Made by a program: the position numbers and the translations under genes. Under the pieces are notes generated by a model. It made no database searches and was not told the origin of the DNA. It saw nothing but the letters and a program-made list of their open reading frames with translations. From the NCBI RefSeq assembly GCF_009689985.1, contig NZ_QBAW01000003.1, positions 117,028 to 181,027 of the forward strand: a DNA stretch of 64,000 nt, given 5' to 3'. Of this stretch, positions 50,758-60,301 are shown piece by piece. The number at the start of each line of letters is the position of its first letter. Within the stretch, counting starts at the first letter, position 1. Source of the stretch: Helicobacter pylori (GTDB lineage Bacteria; Campylobacterota; Campylobacteria; Campylobacterales; Helicobacteraceae).

Positions 50758-51882
50758 TTATAATGTGATTGGCATCATCAAAGTGGAGATTTTAGCGCTC
50801 AAGTGGCTTTGCTTTTCATCAAGAGGCTCTTGGATTAAAAAAGGCGAAGAAGGCTCATTGCATTTTAAAATAAATTGCGTTGTCCCTAAAGCGTTTAAGG
50901 CTTCGAGGAAAAATTTAGCGTTCACGCCCAAATGAAAGGCTTTTTCAATATCCAAACCTTTTTCAATCTCAACAGAGGTTTTAGCCGTTTCGCTATGCTC
51001 AGAATCCAAAGATTCAAACAAAGCGTTGTTTTTTTCTAAAGTGAGTTTAATGGTGGAGCTTAAAGAACTGCACAACTTAATGCTCTCTTTAAATTCTTCC
51101 TTGCCTAAAGTGAAAGAAGAAGCGTATTCTTTGGGGAGGATTTTTTGATAATCGGGGTAATTCCCATCAATAAGCTTGGTGAAAAAAGTGTGCGTTTCGT
51201 TTTCAACCACCGCCAACATGCCATCGCTTTTAAAACTGAAATTTTCATAAAAAAGCTTAAGGATTTCTAATAAAGCTCTTTTAGGTAAAATGCAAGAGAT
51301 GTCTTCTTCAGTGGAATGGATAGAAACTTTTTCTAACTGCGTGTAAGAGAGCCGTTTGGTATCCGTGCCTACCACTGAAAGGGTTTGATGTTTTTGATTG
51401 AATTGCATTAAAATACCGGCTAATTCCCTTTTATGGCTGGTTTGCTCAATCACAGGAGCGATCTTTTTAAACGCATCGGTTAAAAAGGGGGCATTGACTT
51501 CTAAACCCACTTTTGGCTCAATAACAGGGAATTCAGGAAACTCATCAGCGTCAAACATGGGGAGTTTGAAAGAGCTTTTATTTTGTTTGATCACCAAGCT
51601 GTCATCTTTAGTTTCTAAAATAATATTAGAGTCTTTTAAACATGAGATAATATCCAAAAACTTTTTCCCGTTGATCGTGCCAACGCCCTCTTTATCGCTA
51701 GATTGCGTAAAAATATAGCTTTTTAGCCCAATATCGGAATCGCTAGCTTTCAAAAAAAGCTTTTCTTTAATGACTTCTAAATGGATGTGTGAAGCGATAG
51801 AAGAAGCATCCTTTTTATCCAAAAAAGCTTGCAAGTAGCGCAAAGCATTTTCTAAATCGTTTTTACTAACACTGATTTTCAT
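50758..51882 (-). CDS. dnaN: DNA polymerase III sliding clamp
   Basis: This 374-residue beta clamp tethers the replicative polymerase. It starts MKISVSKNDLENALRYLQ and has three similar clamp domains, ending ..STLMMPITL, as in the family. A TATAAT -10 box lies upstream in the short gap after pldA. Note that dnaN is beside gyrB here but far from dnaA and oriC, as is known for H. pylori. Confidence 0.97.
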   Translation of the reverse strand: MKISVSKNDLENALRYLQAFLDKKDASSIASHIHLEVIKEKLFLKASDSDIGLKSYIFTQSSDKEGVGTINGKKFLDIISCLKDSNIILETKDDSLVIKQNKSSFKLPMFDADEFPEFPVIEPKVGLEVNAPFLTDAFKKIAPVIEQTSHKRELAGILMQFNQKHQTLSVVGTDTKRLSYTQLEKVSIHSTEEDISCILPKRALLEILKLFYENFSFKSDGMLAVVENETHTFFTKLIDGNYPDYQKILPKEYASSFTLGKEEFKESIKLCSSLSSTIKLTLEKNNALFESLDSEHSETAKTSVEIEKGLDIEKAFHLGVNAKFFLEALNALGTTQFILKCNEPSSPFLIQEPLDEKQSHLSAKISTLMMPITL

Positions 51883-51914
51883 AGCTGAATAATCCCTTTG
51901 AATTTTTGGTCTTA

Positions 51915-51920
51915 ATTATA
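51915..51920 (-). promoter_or_regulatory. -10 box of dnaN-gyrB-R-M
   Basis: TATAAT on the - strand (GCTATAATTAAG), about 33 bases upstream of dnaN, in the pldA-dnaN gap. Confidence 0.6.
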
Positions 51921-51937
51921 GCATAAAAGAACGCTTT

Positions 51938-53009
51938 TTAAGGGTTTAAGCGTATTCCTACCCCTATACGATTGGAAAAAACATCGTATTCATACAAGCC
52001 ATCGCCATAGCCATTAAACCACTGCGCATAAAACCCCACAAAAGGGTTAATGCGGTAGGTATAGCCTAAGCGGAAAGCTCCATGCCAGCGATCATAACGC
52101 CAGTATTGCGTGAAAATATCATAAAGTTGCAATTCAAAATGATGGCGCCCTCTCCTGTAATCAACTTTAGCGTTACCATACCCCATATAATCAATCAAAT
52201 TAGGGTTGGATTGATCATAAGGGACATAGGGCCAATAAGCGACCATGATTTTCAAACCTCCCTTTTCCCACACCAAACGAAACACAGGGCGTTGCCCCGC
52301 ACTCACCGAACGACACCCCCCCCCAGCGCACATCTTTTTGCCCGTTATAATCTTTAACGATTACAGGTTGTCCTGGAAACTGGTTTTCGGGATTGCCTTC
52401 TTTATTAAAAGGCTGGTAGCATTGCGCACCCCCTACGCCATTAGAAATGTGTTGCCAACCTATCCAAATCTCAGAAAATTTCCCTATTTTACCCCCAAAA
52501 GGTTCAAAATTGATAGGATAAACATAAATGAGTTCAGGCATGAAATTGATCATTCGCATGGGAGCGGATTGGGGGTTATTGTAAATTTGAAACCAGTCAG
52601 TTTGGGTATAAGCCAGATAAAGCGTGCCTTTAGTCCAAAGAATATGCCTAAACACAGGCACTCTAAAACTAATTTGGAACTTAAACTCATTGCGTTGATA
52701 CGGGTTGATATTGGGGTGGTACCATTGAAAAATGGGGGTGAAACTATGATAAAAAGGCAAAAAATAAGTGCCTAGATAATCCATCATGTTTAAATATTTT
52801 TTAGCAAAATCCATCCAAGAATGTTCTTTGGGGGCTTTTTGTGGAGAGAGATACCAGGCATTGGACAAATCGTTTTGCGTTTTAATGATGTGCAAATCCT
52901 GTTTGCGCAAATAGTAGTTATAATCCACCTTAAAATTATCTTGTGAAAATTTTTTGCCTTCTAACTGACAAACTACAAAAATCATAAAGAGCAAAATGCT
53001 TTTCATCAA
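51938..53009 (-). pseudogene. pldA: PldA outer-membrane phospholipase A1, phase OFF
   Basis: The 5' frame (from 53009) encodes the signal peptide and catalytic motif WQHISNG (His and Ser of OMPLA), then shifts at a run of nine G (C run at 52316-52324). The 3' beta-barrel frame (..CRSVSAGQRPVFRLV.., 51938-52333) lies one base out. Eight G would restore a product of about 356 residues. This matches the known slipped-strand phase variation of pldA. OMPLA degrades membrane phospholipid and affects acid survival. The gene is off in this chromosome, barring base-calling error. Confidence 0.92.
52316..52324 (-). repeat. Nine-G phase-variation tract in pldA
   Basis: Nine consecutive G on the coding strand. 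In the ON form (eight G) the frame reads WGGCRSV; here it reads WGGVSF and leaves the barrel frame. Confidence 0.9.
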
Positions 53010-53020
53010 GCATCCTTATT

Positions 53021-54349
53021 TCACTTAAATTGCAAGATGAAAATCGCTAAAATCACTACAGGCGCGATAAAACGAACGCTAAAATGCCACGCTTTAAAAG
53101 CGTTTGCGTTAAAGAAATGCTTCGTGGCTAAAAAAGAGTGCTTTTTATTTAAAACCCACCCCACAAACAAGACTGAAAACAAGCCTCCCAAAGGCATTAA
53201 AAATGAAGAAGTGATGAAATCCAGCCACCCAAACACGCTCTTATGAGCAAAACTCAAAAACTTAGCGTATCGTTCATTCATAGAAAGGATGACTAAAACT
53301 CCTAAAACATACACAACAACCCCTATCCATAGCGACGCTTGAGTGCGCGAAAAATTAAAACGATTGATTAAATAAAGCGCTAAAGGCTCTATCAAAGAAA
53401 CCGTAGAGGTGATCCCGGCAAAAACAAGCGCCATAAAGAAAAAAAGCGAAACGATCTGCCCGCTTGTTCCCATTTTAGCGAAAGTCAAAGGTAAGGAAAT
53501 AAAAACAAGCCCTGGCCCTTGAGAAACATCCGCATGGTATTCAAACACAAAGGTAAAAATCATCACCCCGGCAATCAAAGAGATTAAAATACCGGGCAAG
53601 ACAATAAATAAAGAGCTTTTGAACAGATTTTCTTTTTTGGGCGTGAAAGCTGAATAAGTAATAATCGTGCCTACCCCCAAACTCAAAGAAAAGAACATCT
53701 GCCCTAAAGCGTCCATAACAATCTTAAAATCAATCTTTTGAATCTCAAAATCAAATAAAAAGTGCAAAGCTTTAGGCATGCTTTCTAAAGTCATCGCATA
53801 GATTAAAAGCCCTATGAAAATCACAAACAATAACGGCATAAGCACTACATTTAATTTTTCAATCCCCTCTTCAATCCCCCTAGAAACAAACCATATTGTC
53901 GGCAATAAGCATGCACTAAAGCCAATAACAGGCCAGATTAAACTGCCATTTTGGAGCATGCTAAATTGCATTTTAGCCTGCTCTAAATCTTTAGGCAAAT
54001 CAAAAGTTACTACAAAAAGATAGTAAAGCACCCAGCCTAACACCACCGCATAAAAGGATAAAATGAGAGGGCCGCCTAAAATAAAAAAAGAAGTGAAAGG
54101 GTAATATTTTTTCCTTTTAGGATCCAGTATTTGATAATTAGAAACAACATCTTTTTTACCCAAATTCCCAATCAGCATTTCCACTAAAAGCATAGCAACG
54201 CCTAAACTCAAGGTTAGCGCCAGATACAAAAGCACAAACGCACTCCCCCCATTATGGCCTACCATATAAGGAAAGCGCCAGATATGCCCTAAACCGATAG
54301 AGCTACCTAAAGTGGCTAAAATAAAGCCTAATTTAGAAAATTTTCCCAT
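53021..54349 (-). CDS. Sodium-dependent transporter, NSS/SNF family (second copy)
   Basis: This 442-residue polytopic protein of the neurotransmitter:sodium symporter family has GSSIGLGHIWRFPYMVGHNG (family signature, about residues 15-34) in the first helix and about 11-12 membrane segments. It probably imports an amino acid with Na+. It is a paralogue of the adjacent gene with the same length and is probably the product of tandem duplication (HP0498). pldA starts 11 bases downstream. Confidence 0.93.
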   Translation of the reverse strand: MGKFSKLGFILATLGSSIGLGHIWRFPYMVGHNGGSAFVLLYLALTLSLGVAMLLVEMLIGNLGKKDVVSNYQILDPKRKKYYPFTSFFILGGPLILSFYAVVLGWVLYYLFVVTFDLPKDLEQAKMQFSMLQNGSLIWPVIGFSACLLPTIWFVSRGIEEGIEKLNVVLMPLLFVIFIGLLIYAMTLESMPKALHFLFDFEIQKIDFKIVMDALGQMFFSLSLGVGTIITYSAFTPKKENLFKSSLFIVLPGILISLIAGVMIFTFVFEYHADVSQGPGLVFISLPLTFAKMGTSGQIVSLFFFMALVFAGITSTVSLIEPLALYLINRFNFSRTQASLWIGVVVYVLGVLVILSMNERYAKFLSFAHKSVFGWLDFITSSFLMPLGGLFSVLFVGWVLNKKHSFLATKHFFNANAFKAWHFSVRFIAPVVILAIFILQFK

Positions 54350-54361
54350 GCTAAATATTTT

Positions 54362-55690
54362 TTAATAAATCTTGCTCAACCAAATGGAAAACACAATTAA
54401 AGGGGTGATATATTTAAGCAAGAAATACCAAGTTGCAAACAATTTAGGGCCTAAAAAATGCACGCTCAAAAGACGCAATTTTTCTTTTTTCAAAACCCAG
54501 CCCATAAAAATAAAGGTTGCCATCCCGCCTAAAGGCATGATAATGGTGCTTGAGGCAAAATCCAACCAATCAAAAAGACTTTTTTCAAAGAAAGTGAGAT
54601 AGTCTTTATAATCCTTATGGAGCGAGAAAATCAGCACCACGCCTACCACAAAAATTAGCGCTACAAGACCCCAAGTAACCTTAAAACGAGAGTATTGATA
54701 CTTTTCGGTAAGATACATCACGCTTGGCTCTAATAAAGCCACCGTAGAAGTGATGCCAGCAAAAGCGAGCGCGAGCAAGAAAAGAATTGAAACAAGAACG
54801 CCTATCGCTCCCATTTGGCCAAAAACCACCGGTAAAGAAGTGAAAATTAACCCTGTGCCTTGTGAGACATTCGCCCCATATTCAAACACAAAAGTGAAAA
54901 TCATAAGCCCTGCCACAAGAGAAATTAAAATCCCTGATAAAACCACCCAAATGGTGCTTTTAAGCAAATTCTGCGTTTTATCCGTAACCGCAGCATAAGT
55001 GATATTGATCCCTAAACCGATGCTTAAAGAAAAGAAAACCTGCCCCAAGGAATAAGTGAACACTTGAGAAGTCAAATCTTTTGGTTTGAAATCAAACATG
55101 AAATGGAAAGCTTTAGAAAAAGAATCCATGCTCATCGCATAGAAAAGCAAACCAAAAAAAGTGGCAAAGAGTAAGGGCATTAAAACCAAATTGAGTTTTT
55201 CAATGCCTTCTTTAATCCCCCTAGAAACAATCCATCCGGTTATGAATAAAACGCTAAAAAGCCCTATGGATTGTAACCCTATAGACTGCAAAGTTTGAGT
55301 AAAAATTTGTTCAGATTCTTGGATATTGTTAGGCAAATTAAAACTAATACTCACTAAATAATAAAGCACCCAACCTAAAATGGTGCCATAAAAAGTCAGT
55401 ATTAAAGGCCCAGAAATAAGCAAAAGCCCTGCGTATCTCCAGCGTTTGTTAGGGTTAGTGTCAAGCTCTTTAAAAGCTTCTGTTACATTTTTTTGAGTGC
55501 TTTGTCCTAATAGCATTTCAGCGATAAACATCGCCGCACCAACGCTTAAGGATAAAAATAAAAACAATAAAACAAAAGCACCCCCACCGCTCACCCCAGT
55601 CATGTAAGGAAAGCGCCAGATATGCCCTAAACCTATCGCGCTCCCTAAAGCCGCTAAAACAAATCCTAATTTAGAAAAATGATTACCCAT
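54362..55690 (-). CDS. Sodium-dependent transporter, NSS/SNF family (first copy)
   Basis: This 442-residue protein of the same family and length as its neighbour has GSAIGLGHIWRFPYMTGVSG near the start and 11-12 membrane helices, including the EGIEKLN turn conserved in both copies. Likely amino-acid/Na+ symport; substrate unknown. It is head gene of the transporter-pldA-dnaN stretch, with a TATAAT box (55848-55853) about 158 bases upstream. HP0497-like. Confidence 0.93.
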   Translation of the reverse strand: MGNHFSKLGFVLAALGSAIGLGHIWRFPYMTGVSGGGAFVLLFLFLSLSVGAAMFIAEMLLGQSTQKNVTEAFKELDTNPNKRWRYAGLLLISGPLILTFYGTILGWVLYYLVSISFNLPNNIQESEQIFTQTLQSIGLQSIGLFSVLFITGWIVSRGIKEGIEKLNLVLMPLLFATFFGLLFYAMSMDSFSKAFHFMFDFKPKDLTSQVFTYSLGQVFFSLSIGLGINITYAAVTDKTQNLLKSTIWVVLSGILISLVAGLMIFTFVFEYGANVSQGTGLIFTSLPVVFGQMGAIGVLVSILFLLALAFAGITSTVALLEPSVMYLTEKYQYSRFKVTWGLVALIFVVGVVLIFSLHKDYKDYLTFFEKSLFDWLDFASSTIIMPLGGMATFIFMGWVLKKEKLRLLSVHFLGPKLFATWYFLLKYITPLIVFSIWLSKIY

Positions 55691-55847
55691 ATCTTTATCA
55701 AACTCCTTGTAAATGATTGAAATTAAAGAGCTATGTCCTTAATGTCCAACTATTGCTGTATTAGCTTTTTAAAATCTTTAAAGATCTTAAGATGTAAGAA
55801 AAAACCCACTTTAAAAATACCTAAAAAATATAAAGCAACGCCCCTAG

Positions 55848-55853
55848 ATTATA
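55848..55853 (-). promoter_or_regulatory. -10 box candidate for the transporter pair
   Basis: TATAAT on the - strand, overlapping the divergent HP0496 promoter region. It would give a leader of about 150 bases. Confidence 0.4.
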
Positions 55854-55874
55854 CTATAGTTAAGTTACATATTG

Positions 55875-55880
55875 TATAAT
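55875..55880 (+). promoter_or_regulatory. -10 box of the YbgC-type thioesterase gene
   Basis: TATAAT in ATTGTATAATTTT on the + strand, 37 bases before the thioesterase ATG. Confidence 0.6.
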
Positions 55881-55916
55881 TTTAAGAAAATTTCATTATT
55901 TAAGTAAGGGGAATTA

Positions 55917-56318
55917 ATGCGCTGTAGGGTATATTACGAAGATACCGACTCTGAAGGCGTGGTCTATCATGCGAATTATTTGAAATATTGCGAAAGGGCT
56001 AGGAGCGAGTTTTTTTTTAAACAAAATGTCTTGCCAGAAAATGAAGAAGGCGTGTTTGTTATCCGCTCTATCAAAGCGGATTTTTTCACCCCCGCAAGCC
56101 TTGGGCAGGTCTTAGAAATAAGAACGCAAATTAAAGAATTAAGAAAGGTTTTTGTGGTGCTTTTTCAAGAAATTTATTGCATCCAAAACGCTTCTTTAGA
56201 GCCTATGAAGCCTTTTAAGGTCTTTGCCTCAGAAATCAAGTTTGGCTTTGTCAACCGCTCCACATACAGCCCTATTGCCATTCCTAAAGTGTTTAAGGAG
56301 CTGTTCAATGCCATCTGA
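55917..56318 (+). CDS. ybgC: Acyl-CoA thioesterase, YbgC family
   Basis: This 133-residue hotdog-fold thioesterase has YEDTDSEGVVYHANYL with catalytic Asp11 and His18. Known H. pylori YbgC (HP0496) hydrolyses acyl-CoA, with preference for long chains. Start MRCRVYYED follows AGGGGAATT. It overlaps the next gene by 11 bases. Confidence 0.93.
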   Translation: MRCRVYYEDTDSEGVVYHANYLKYCERARSEFFFKQNVLPENEEGVFVIRSIKADFFTPASLGQVLEIRTQIKELRKVFVVLFQEIYCIQNASLEPMKPFKVFASEIKFGFVNRSTYSPIAIPKVFKELFNAI

Positions 56319-56568
56319 TTCAGGAAAACCCACCATTATTTACCCTTGTCTTTGGGATTATAGGGTGATTATGACCACTAAAGATGAAAGCGTGTTAAAA
56401 GAGCTTTTAGAAACCTACCAACGCCCCTTTAAATTGGAATTAAAAAACACTTCTAAAAACGCTAAATTTTATAGCTTTAATGTTTCTATGGAAGTTTCAA
56501 ACGAAGCAGAACGGAACGAGATTTTTCAAAAAATTTCACAATTAGACCAAGTGGTTCAAACGCTTTAA
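56308..56568 (+). CDS. DUF493 protein, YbeD-like regulator
   Basis: This 86-residue protein is HP0495-like. The family has a ferredoxin-like fold related to ACT-type regulatory domains (YbeD). Sequence [15 protein letters not shown] is characteristic. The ATG at 56308 was chosen because AAGGAG lies 7 bases upstream; a longer frame inside the thioesterase gene has no site. The end overlaps the convergent murD stop by four bases. Confidence 0.88.
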   Translation: MPSDSGKPTIIYPCLWDYRVIMTTKDESVLKELLETYQRPFKLELKNTSKNAKFYSFNVSMEVSNEAERNEIFQKISQLDQVVQTL

Positions 56569-57833
56569 TCTTTTAAAACAAACGCTTTAAATCTTTCACC
56601 CCTTTCTTTATACGAAGAAAATTGATCCAAACTGGCCGCGCTTGGGGAAAGCAAAGCGACTTCATTTTGCGATAAAACGCTTTTAATTTCTTGAACCGCT
56701 TTTTCTAACTCCAAACAAACCTGACAAGAAACATTAAATTCTAACGCTAAGGCTTGGATGATAGAAGCGCTTGATCCTATGGCATAAAGGCTTACTTCAT
56801 AATTTTTAAATTCTTCAAAAAGGGGGGTTAAATTGACCCCTTTAATATCGCCCCCTAAAATCAAATGGATTTTTTGGTTTTTAAAGGTTTTTAGAGCTTG
56901 TAAGGTGGCATCAATGTTCGTGGCTTTGCTGTCATCTACCCACAAACGCCCTTGTTTATCCCTAAATTCTTCCATTTTATGCGAGCCAATTTTAAAAGCA
57001 TTCAGTCTTTTAAGGGCGTTTTCTCTATAATCTTGCCATTTTAAATTCTTTATTTTTAAAAATTGCTCATAAACTAAAAGGGCTAAGGCAGCGTCTAATA
57101 AAAACGCTCCCTTAAAAAAAAGGGCGTTAGAAGGGATTTTTAAACGCTCTAAAACCTCTTCGCTTTTGTCAAAAAAGATTTTTTGCGCTTGCGAGTTTTG
57201 AACGCTTGAATGTTCTTTGAATTTTAAAGGGAGGATAGCGAGCGAAGTTTTAGGCATCAATGTTAAAACCTTGAGTTTAGCGTTCAAATAATTTTCAAAA
57301 TTGCAATGCCAAGTCAAATGATCAGCTTCCACATTGATGAGCAAGTAGATTAAAGGGTAAGCCTTATTGGTGTAATGCAAAGAAAAGGAGCTTGTTTCTA
57401 ACACCCACAAAAGCGATTGCTTTTCAAACAATTCAATCAAGGGCGTGCCGATATTCCCCCCACTCACAGCCTTAAAATCTTCTAAAAGCGTGGTGAGCAT
57501 TTCTGTCGTGGTGGTTTTCCCGTTAGTGCCGCTAATACTGATTATAGTAGGCGTGAAAACAGAATCAAACAAGCTATCAATATAATCGTATTCGCTCACT
57601 AAATGCTTGGCTTTTATGACTAAAGGGTGCGTGAAACTAATGCCAGGGCTGACTACCTCTAATTGGGAATCATTAGGGTTAAAATCCTTACTGGGATAAC
57701 AAAGAAAACCCTCTCTATCCTTATGAAATGAAAGGAATTTATCATCAAAAAATTTGACTTCGTTATGGTTTTTTTTAAAAAAACGCGCTAGGGCTAGAGT
57801 GGTTTTGCCATGCCCCAATAAAGAGATTTTCAT
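56565..57833 (-). CDS. murD: UDP-N-acetylmuramoylalanine-D-glutamate ligase
   Basis: This 422-residue Mur ligase adds D-Glu to UDP-MurNAc-L-Ala. The ATP-binding loop is [12 protein letters not shown] (about 105-116) and the C-terminal domain has VDDSKATN. Its start is right at the mraY stop. No ftsW or murG is beside it, so the mur genes are dispersed. Confidence 0.96.
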   Translation of the reverse strand: MKISLLGHGKTTLALARFFKKNHNEVKFFDDKFLSFHKDREGFLCYPSKDFNPNDSQLEVVSPGISFTHPLVIKAKHLVSEYDYIDSLFDSVFTPTIISISGTNGKTTTTEMLTTLLEDFKAVSGGNIGTPLIELFEKQSLLWVLETSSFSLHYTNKAYPLIYLLINVEADHLTWHCNFENYLNAKLKVLTLMPKTSLAILPLKFKEHSSVQNSQAQKIFFDKSEEVLERLKIPSNALFFKGAFLLDAALALLVYEQFLKIKNLKWQDYRENALKRLNAFKIGSHKMEEFRDKQGRLWVDDSKATNIDATLQALKTFKNQKIHLILGGDIKGVNLTPLFEEFKNYEVSLYAIGSSASIIQALALEFNVSCQVCLELEKAVQEIKSVLSQNEVALLSPSAASLDQFSSYKERGERFKAFVLKD

Positions 57834-58895
57834 TCAGCGCACCTTTAAGCTTAAAAGAGCGACTAAATTACTCAGCATGGAAATGATCCAAAAACGCACG
57901 ATCACCTTATTTTCTGCCCAACCCTTTTGCTCAAAATGATGATGGATGGGTGCCATTAAAAAAAGGCGTTTTTTACGGGTTTTATAACTCCCTACTTGCA
58001 AAATCACCGACAGAGTTTCTATTACAAAAATAGATCCCATTAAAACGAGTAAGATTTCATTGTGCGAAACAATAGCGTTATAAGCGATAAACCCTCCTAA
58101 GGCCAAACTCCCGCTATCGCCCATAAACACGCTTGCCGGGTTGCAGTTATACCACAAAAAGCCAAAGAGTGATCCCACTAACGCTAGCGAGATAACAAAC
58201 AATTCCCCCACATCTATGACTTTAGGATAGAGCAAGTATTTAGAAAATTCCGCATTCCCTGCCACATACACAAAGATAGAAAGGCTTAAGAGGGTGAAAA
58301 TGCTAGGCACACTCGCTAAGCCGTCTAACCCGTCGGTTAAATTCACCGCATTGCTTGTGGATAAGAAAACCAACACCCAAAAACCAACCGCTAAAATTGC
58401 GGGCATTTCAAACAAGGGGTTTTTCAAAAAAGGCGCGTATAAAAAAGTGTCTAACCCCTTAAGGTTCAACAAAACAGACACCACAAGCGAAAGAATAAAA
58501 AGCATGCCAAATTTCATTTTCGCGCTCATTCCGGCGTTATTTTGTTGGTTGATTTTAGTGTAATCGTCTCTAAAACCCACAAAACTAAAGCCCACTAACA
58601 CGATTATCCCTAACAACACATAAAGATTACTCAAAGACGCGCACAACACGCTCGCAACAATGGTTGCAAAAACAAAAACAATCCCTCCCATCGTAGGGGT
58701 ATCCTTTTTATTCTGGTGGCTTGGCACGAAGCTAGAAATGGGCTGGTTAGCCTTTTTAGCCTTGGCCCATAAAATGAATTTAGGCATTAAAAAAAGCGTG
58801 AGGAAAAAGGCTATGAAAAACCCTAACCCTGCTCTAAAGGTTAAATACTGGAAAAGATTGATATTAAAATAGCCATACAATAAAGAATAGAGCAT
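57834..58895 (-). CDS. mraY: Phospho-MurNAc-pentapeptide translocase
   Basis: This 353-residue polytopic enzyme makes lipid I at the inner membrane. Motifs are [16 protein letters not shown] (catalytic Asp) and [11 protein letters not shown], and the C-terminal HHHFE. The ATG at 58895 is preferred because it matches the family N-terminus ([11 protein letters not shown]) and follows AGGGGATTTT; another ATG 21 bases upstream lacks a ribosome site. First gene of mraY-murD, divergent from the HpaA paralogue. Confidence 0.95.
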   Translation of the reverse strand: MLYSLLYGYFNINLFQYLTFRAGLGFFIAFFLTLFLMPKFILWAKAKKANQPISSFVPSHQNKKDTPTMGGIVFVFATIVASVLCASLSNLYVLLGIIVLVGFSFVGFRDDYTKINQQNNAGMSAKMKFGMLFILSLVVSVLLNLKGLDTFLYAPFLKNPLFEMPAILAVGFWVLVFLSTSNAVNLTDGLDGLASVPSIFTLLSLSIFVYVAGNAEFSKYLLYPKVIDVGELFVISLALVGSLFGFLWYNCNPASVFMGDSGSLALGGFIAYNAIVSHNEILLVLMGSIFVIETLSVILQVGSYKTRKKRLFLMAPIHHHFEQKGWAENKVIVRFWIISMLSNLVALLSLKVR

Positions 58896-58984
58896 AAAAT
58901 CCCCTAAAATCGCCATGCTTGAAATTTAGAAAAAAAGAAAATTGTAGCGCAAATTGACTCGCTTAAAATCAGCATGAGTTAAAG

Positions 58985-58990
58985 TATAAT
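58985..58990 (+). promoter_or_regulatory. -10 box of the HpaA paralogue gene
   Basis: TATAAT in AAAGTATAATCAC on the + strand, 32 bases before the ATG. GGGAGTG is the ribosome site. Confidence 0.6.
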
Positions 58991-59021
58991 CACGCTATAA
59001 CTTAATTTTTGGGAGTGCTTC

Positions 59022-59864
59022 ATGAATTGTTTCTTTTTTAAGCGTTTATTTTTTCCTCAAAGACTTTGTTTTAAAACGCTAATCGCTTTGGGGCTTTCAA
59101 GCGTGTTGGTTGGTTGCACGATTAAACCAGTTGCTGAAGTAAAACCCCAAAACCAACAAGAAAAACCCATTCAAGTTAATGAAAAAATCCAAACCACTCA
59201 AAAAGTAACGCCATTCAATTTTAACTACTCTTTGCATGTCGCCCAAGCCCCACAAAATTATCGTTTGATCGGTATTTTAGCGCCGCGCATTCAAGTGAGC
59301 GATAATCTAAAACCCTATATTGATAAGTTTCAAAACGCTTTAATCAATCAAATCCAAACTATTTTTGAGAAAAGAGGCTATCAAACGCTCTTTTTTAAAG
59401 ATGAAAGCGCTTTAACTTTACAGGATAAAAGAAAGCTTTTTGCTGTTTTAGATGTGAAAGGGTGGGTGGGCGTTTTAGAAGATTTGAAAATGAATTTAAA
59501 AGATCCCAATAATCCTAATTTAGGCACGCTAGTGGATCAAAGCTCAGGCTCTGTGTGGTTTAGTTTTTATGAGCCAGAAAGCAATCGTGTAGTCCATGAT
59601 TTTGCTGTGGAAGTGGGAACTTTTCAGGCAATAACCTACACTTACAAACAGAGTAATTCTGGAGGGTTTAATTCTTCAAACAGCATTATCCATGAAGATT
59701 TAGAAAAGAATAAAGAAGATGCGATCCATCAGATTTTAAACAAAATATACGCTTTAATCATGAAAAAAGCCGTAACGGAATTGACAGAAAAAAATATTTC
59801 TCAACACAAAGAGGCGATTGATAGAATGAAAGGGTTTAAAAGTTCTATGCCTCAAAAAAAGTAG
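59022..59864 (+). CDS. HpaA-family lipoprotein (HpaA paralogue)
   Basis: This 280-residue lipoprotein has signal peptide and lipobox LVGC (Cys about 32). It is related to HpaA, the flagellar-sheath adhesin or 'neuraminyllactose-binding haemagglutinin' (HP0492-like). The motifs FNFNYSLHVAQAP and LAPRIQVSDNLKPYI are family-typical. Function of this copy is unknown. Monocistronic between mraY (divergent) and rpmB. Confidence 0.88.
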   Translation: MNCFFFKRLFFPQRLCFKTLIALGLSSVLVGCTIKPVAEVKPQNQQEKPIQVNEKIQTTQKVTPFNFNYSLHVAQAPQNYRLIGILAPRIQVSDNLKPYIDKFQNALINQIQTIFEKRGYQTLFFKDESALTLQDKRKLFAVLDVKGWVGVLEDLKMNLKDPNNPNLGTLVDQSSGSVWFSFYEPESNRVVHDFAVEVGTFQAITYTYKQSNSGGFNSSNSIIHEDLEKNKEDAIHQILNKIYALIMKKAVTELTEKNISQHKEAIDRMKGFKSSMPQKK

Positions 59865-59889
59865 TTCTTAAACGAACCATTTAAAAATT

Positions 59890-59917
59890 AGCCTTAAAAT
59901 CAGTCTTTTTAAAGGCT
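59890..59917 (+). terminator. Possible terminator of the HpaA paralogue gene
   Basis: The stem AGCCTT/AAGGCT (59890-59895 with 59912-59917) is followed by ATTTT. Weak to moderate. Confidence 0.4.
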
Positions 59918-59925
59918 ATTTTAAG

Positions 59926-59931
59926 TATAAT
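59926..59931 (+). promoter_or_regulatory. -10 box of rpmB
   Basis: TATAAT in TTAAGTATAATGC on the + strand, 33 bases before rpmB. Confidence 0.6.
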
Positions 59932-59963
59932 GCAAAGTTTATTTCAATATTTAAGGATACACA

Positions 59964-60152
59964 ATGGCAAAAAGATGCACTTTAACTTTTAAAGGGCCTA
60001 TGGTAGGCAATCATGTCAGTCATGCGAACAACAAAAATAAACGCCGCTTACTCCCTAACTTGCGATCGATTAAGATCCAATTAGATGACGGCACGACTAA
60101 ACGCATTAAGGTGGCTGCTTCCACTTTAAGAACCATGCGTAAAGGGGCTTAG
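59964..60152 (+). CDS. rpmB: Ribosomal protein bL28
   Basis: This 62-residue protein starts [20 protein letters not shown], the bL28 signature, with the basic stretch [22 protein letters not shown] is the ribosome site. A perfect hairpin follows the stop. Confidence 0.97.
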   Translation: MAKRCTLTFKGPMVGNHVSHANNKNKRRLLPNLRSIKIQLDDGTTKRIKVAASTLRTMRKGA

Positions 60153-60158
60153 CCGTTT

Positions 60159-60187
60159 AGGGTTTTTACAACATCTTTAAAAACCCT
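60159..60187 (+). terminator. Hairpin after rpmB
   Basis: A perfect 10-bp stem AGGGTTTTTA/TAAAAACCCT (60159-60168 with 60178-60187), 9-base loop, starting 7 bases after the rpmB stop. No U-run follows. Confidence 0.5.
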
Positions 60188-60257
60188 TAAAACTAAACTC
60201 CTTTATTAAGTATCAATTCTAGTGTGATCGGGCTTGATATTTTAAGGGAGTTTAAAG

Positions 60258-60287
60258 ATGAAACGCTTTCAAAAGAATTTATTTTGA
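60258..60287 (+). CDS. Possible 9-residue ORF just before kch
   Basis: ATG 60258 with GGGAG at 60246-60250 opens MKRFQKNLF-stop. It ends 14 bases before the likely kch TTG start. It could couple or regulate kch translation, or be chance. Confidence 0.3.
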   Translation: MKRFQKNLF

Positions 60288-60301
60288 TCTAGGAATTGGT
60301 T

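Noticed and set aside
51938..52333. Independent 131-codon gene in pldA
   Set aside because: It is the C-terminal barrel part of pldA, displaced by the nine-G tract.
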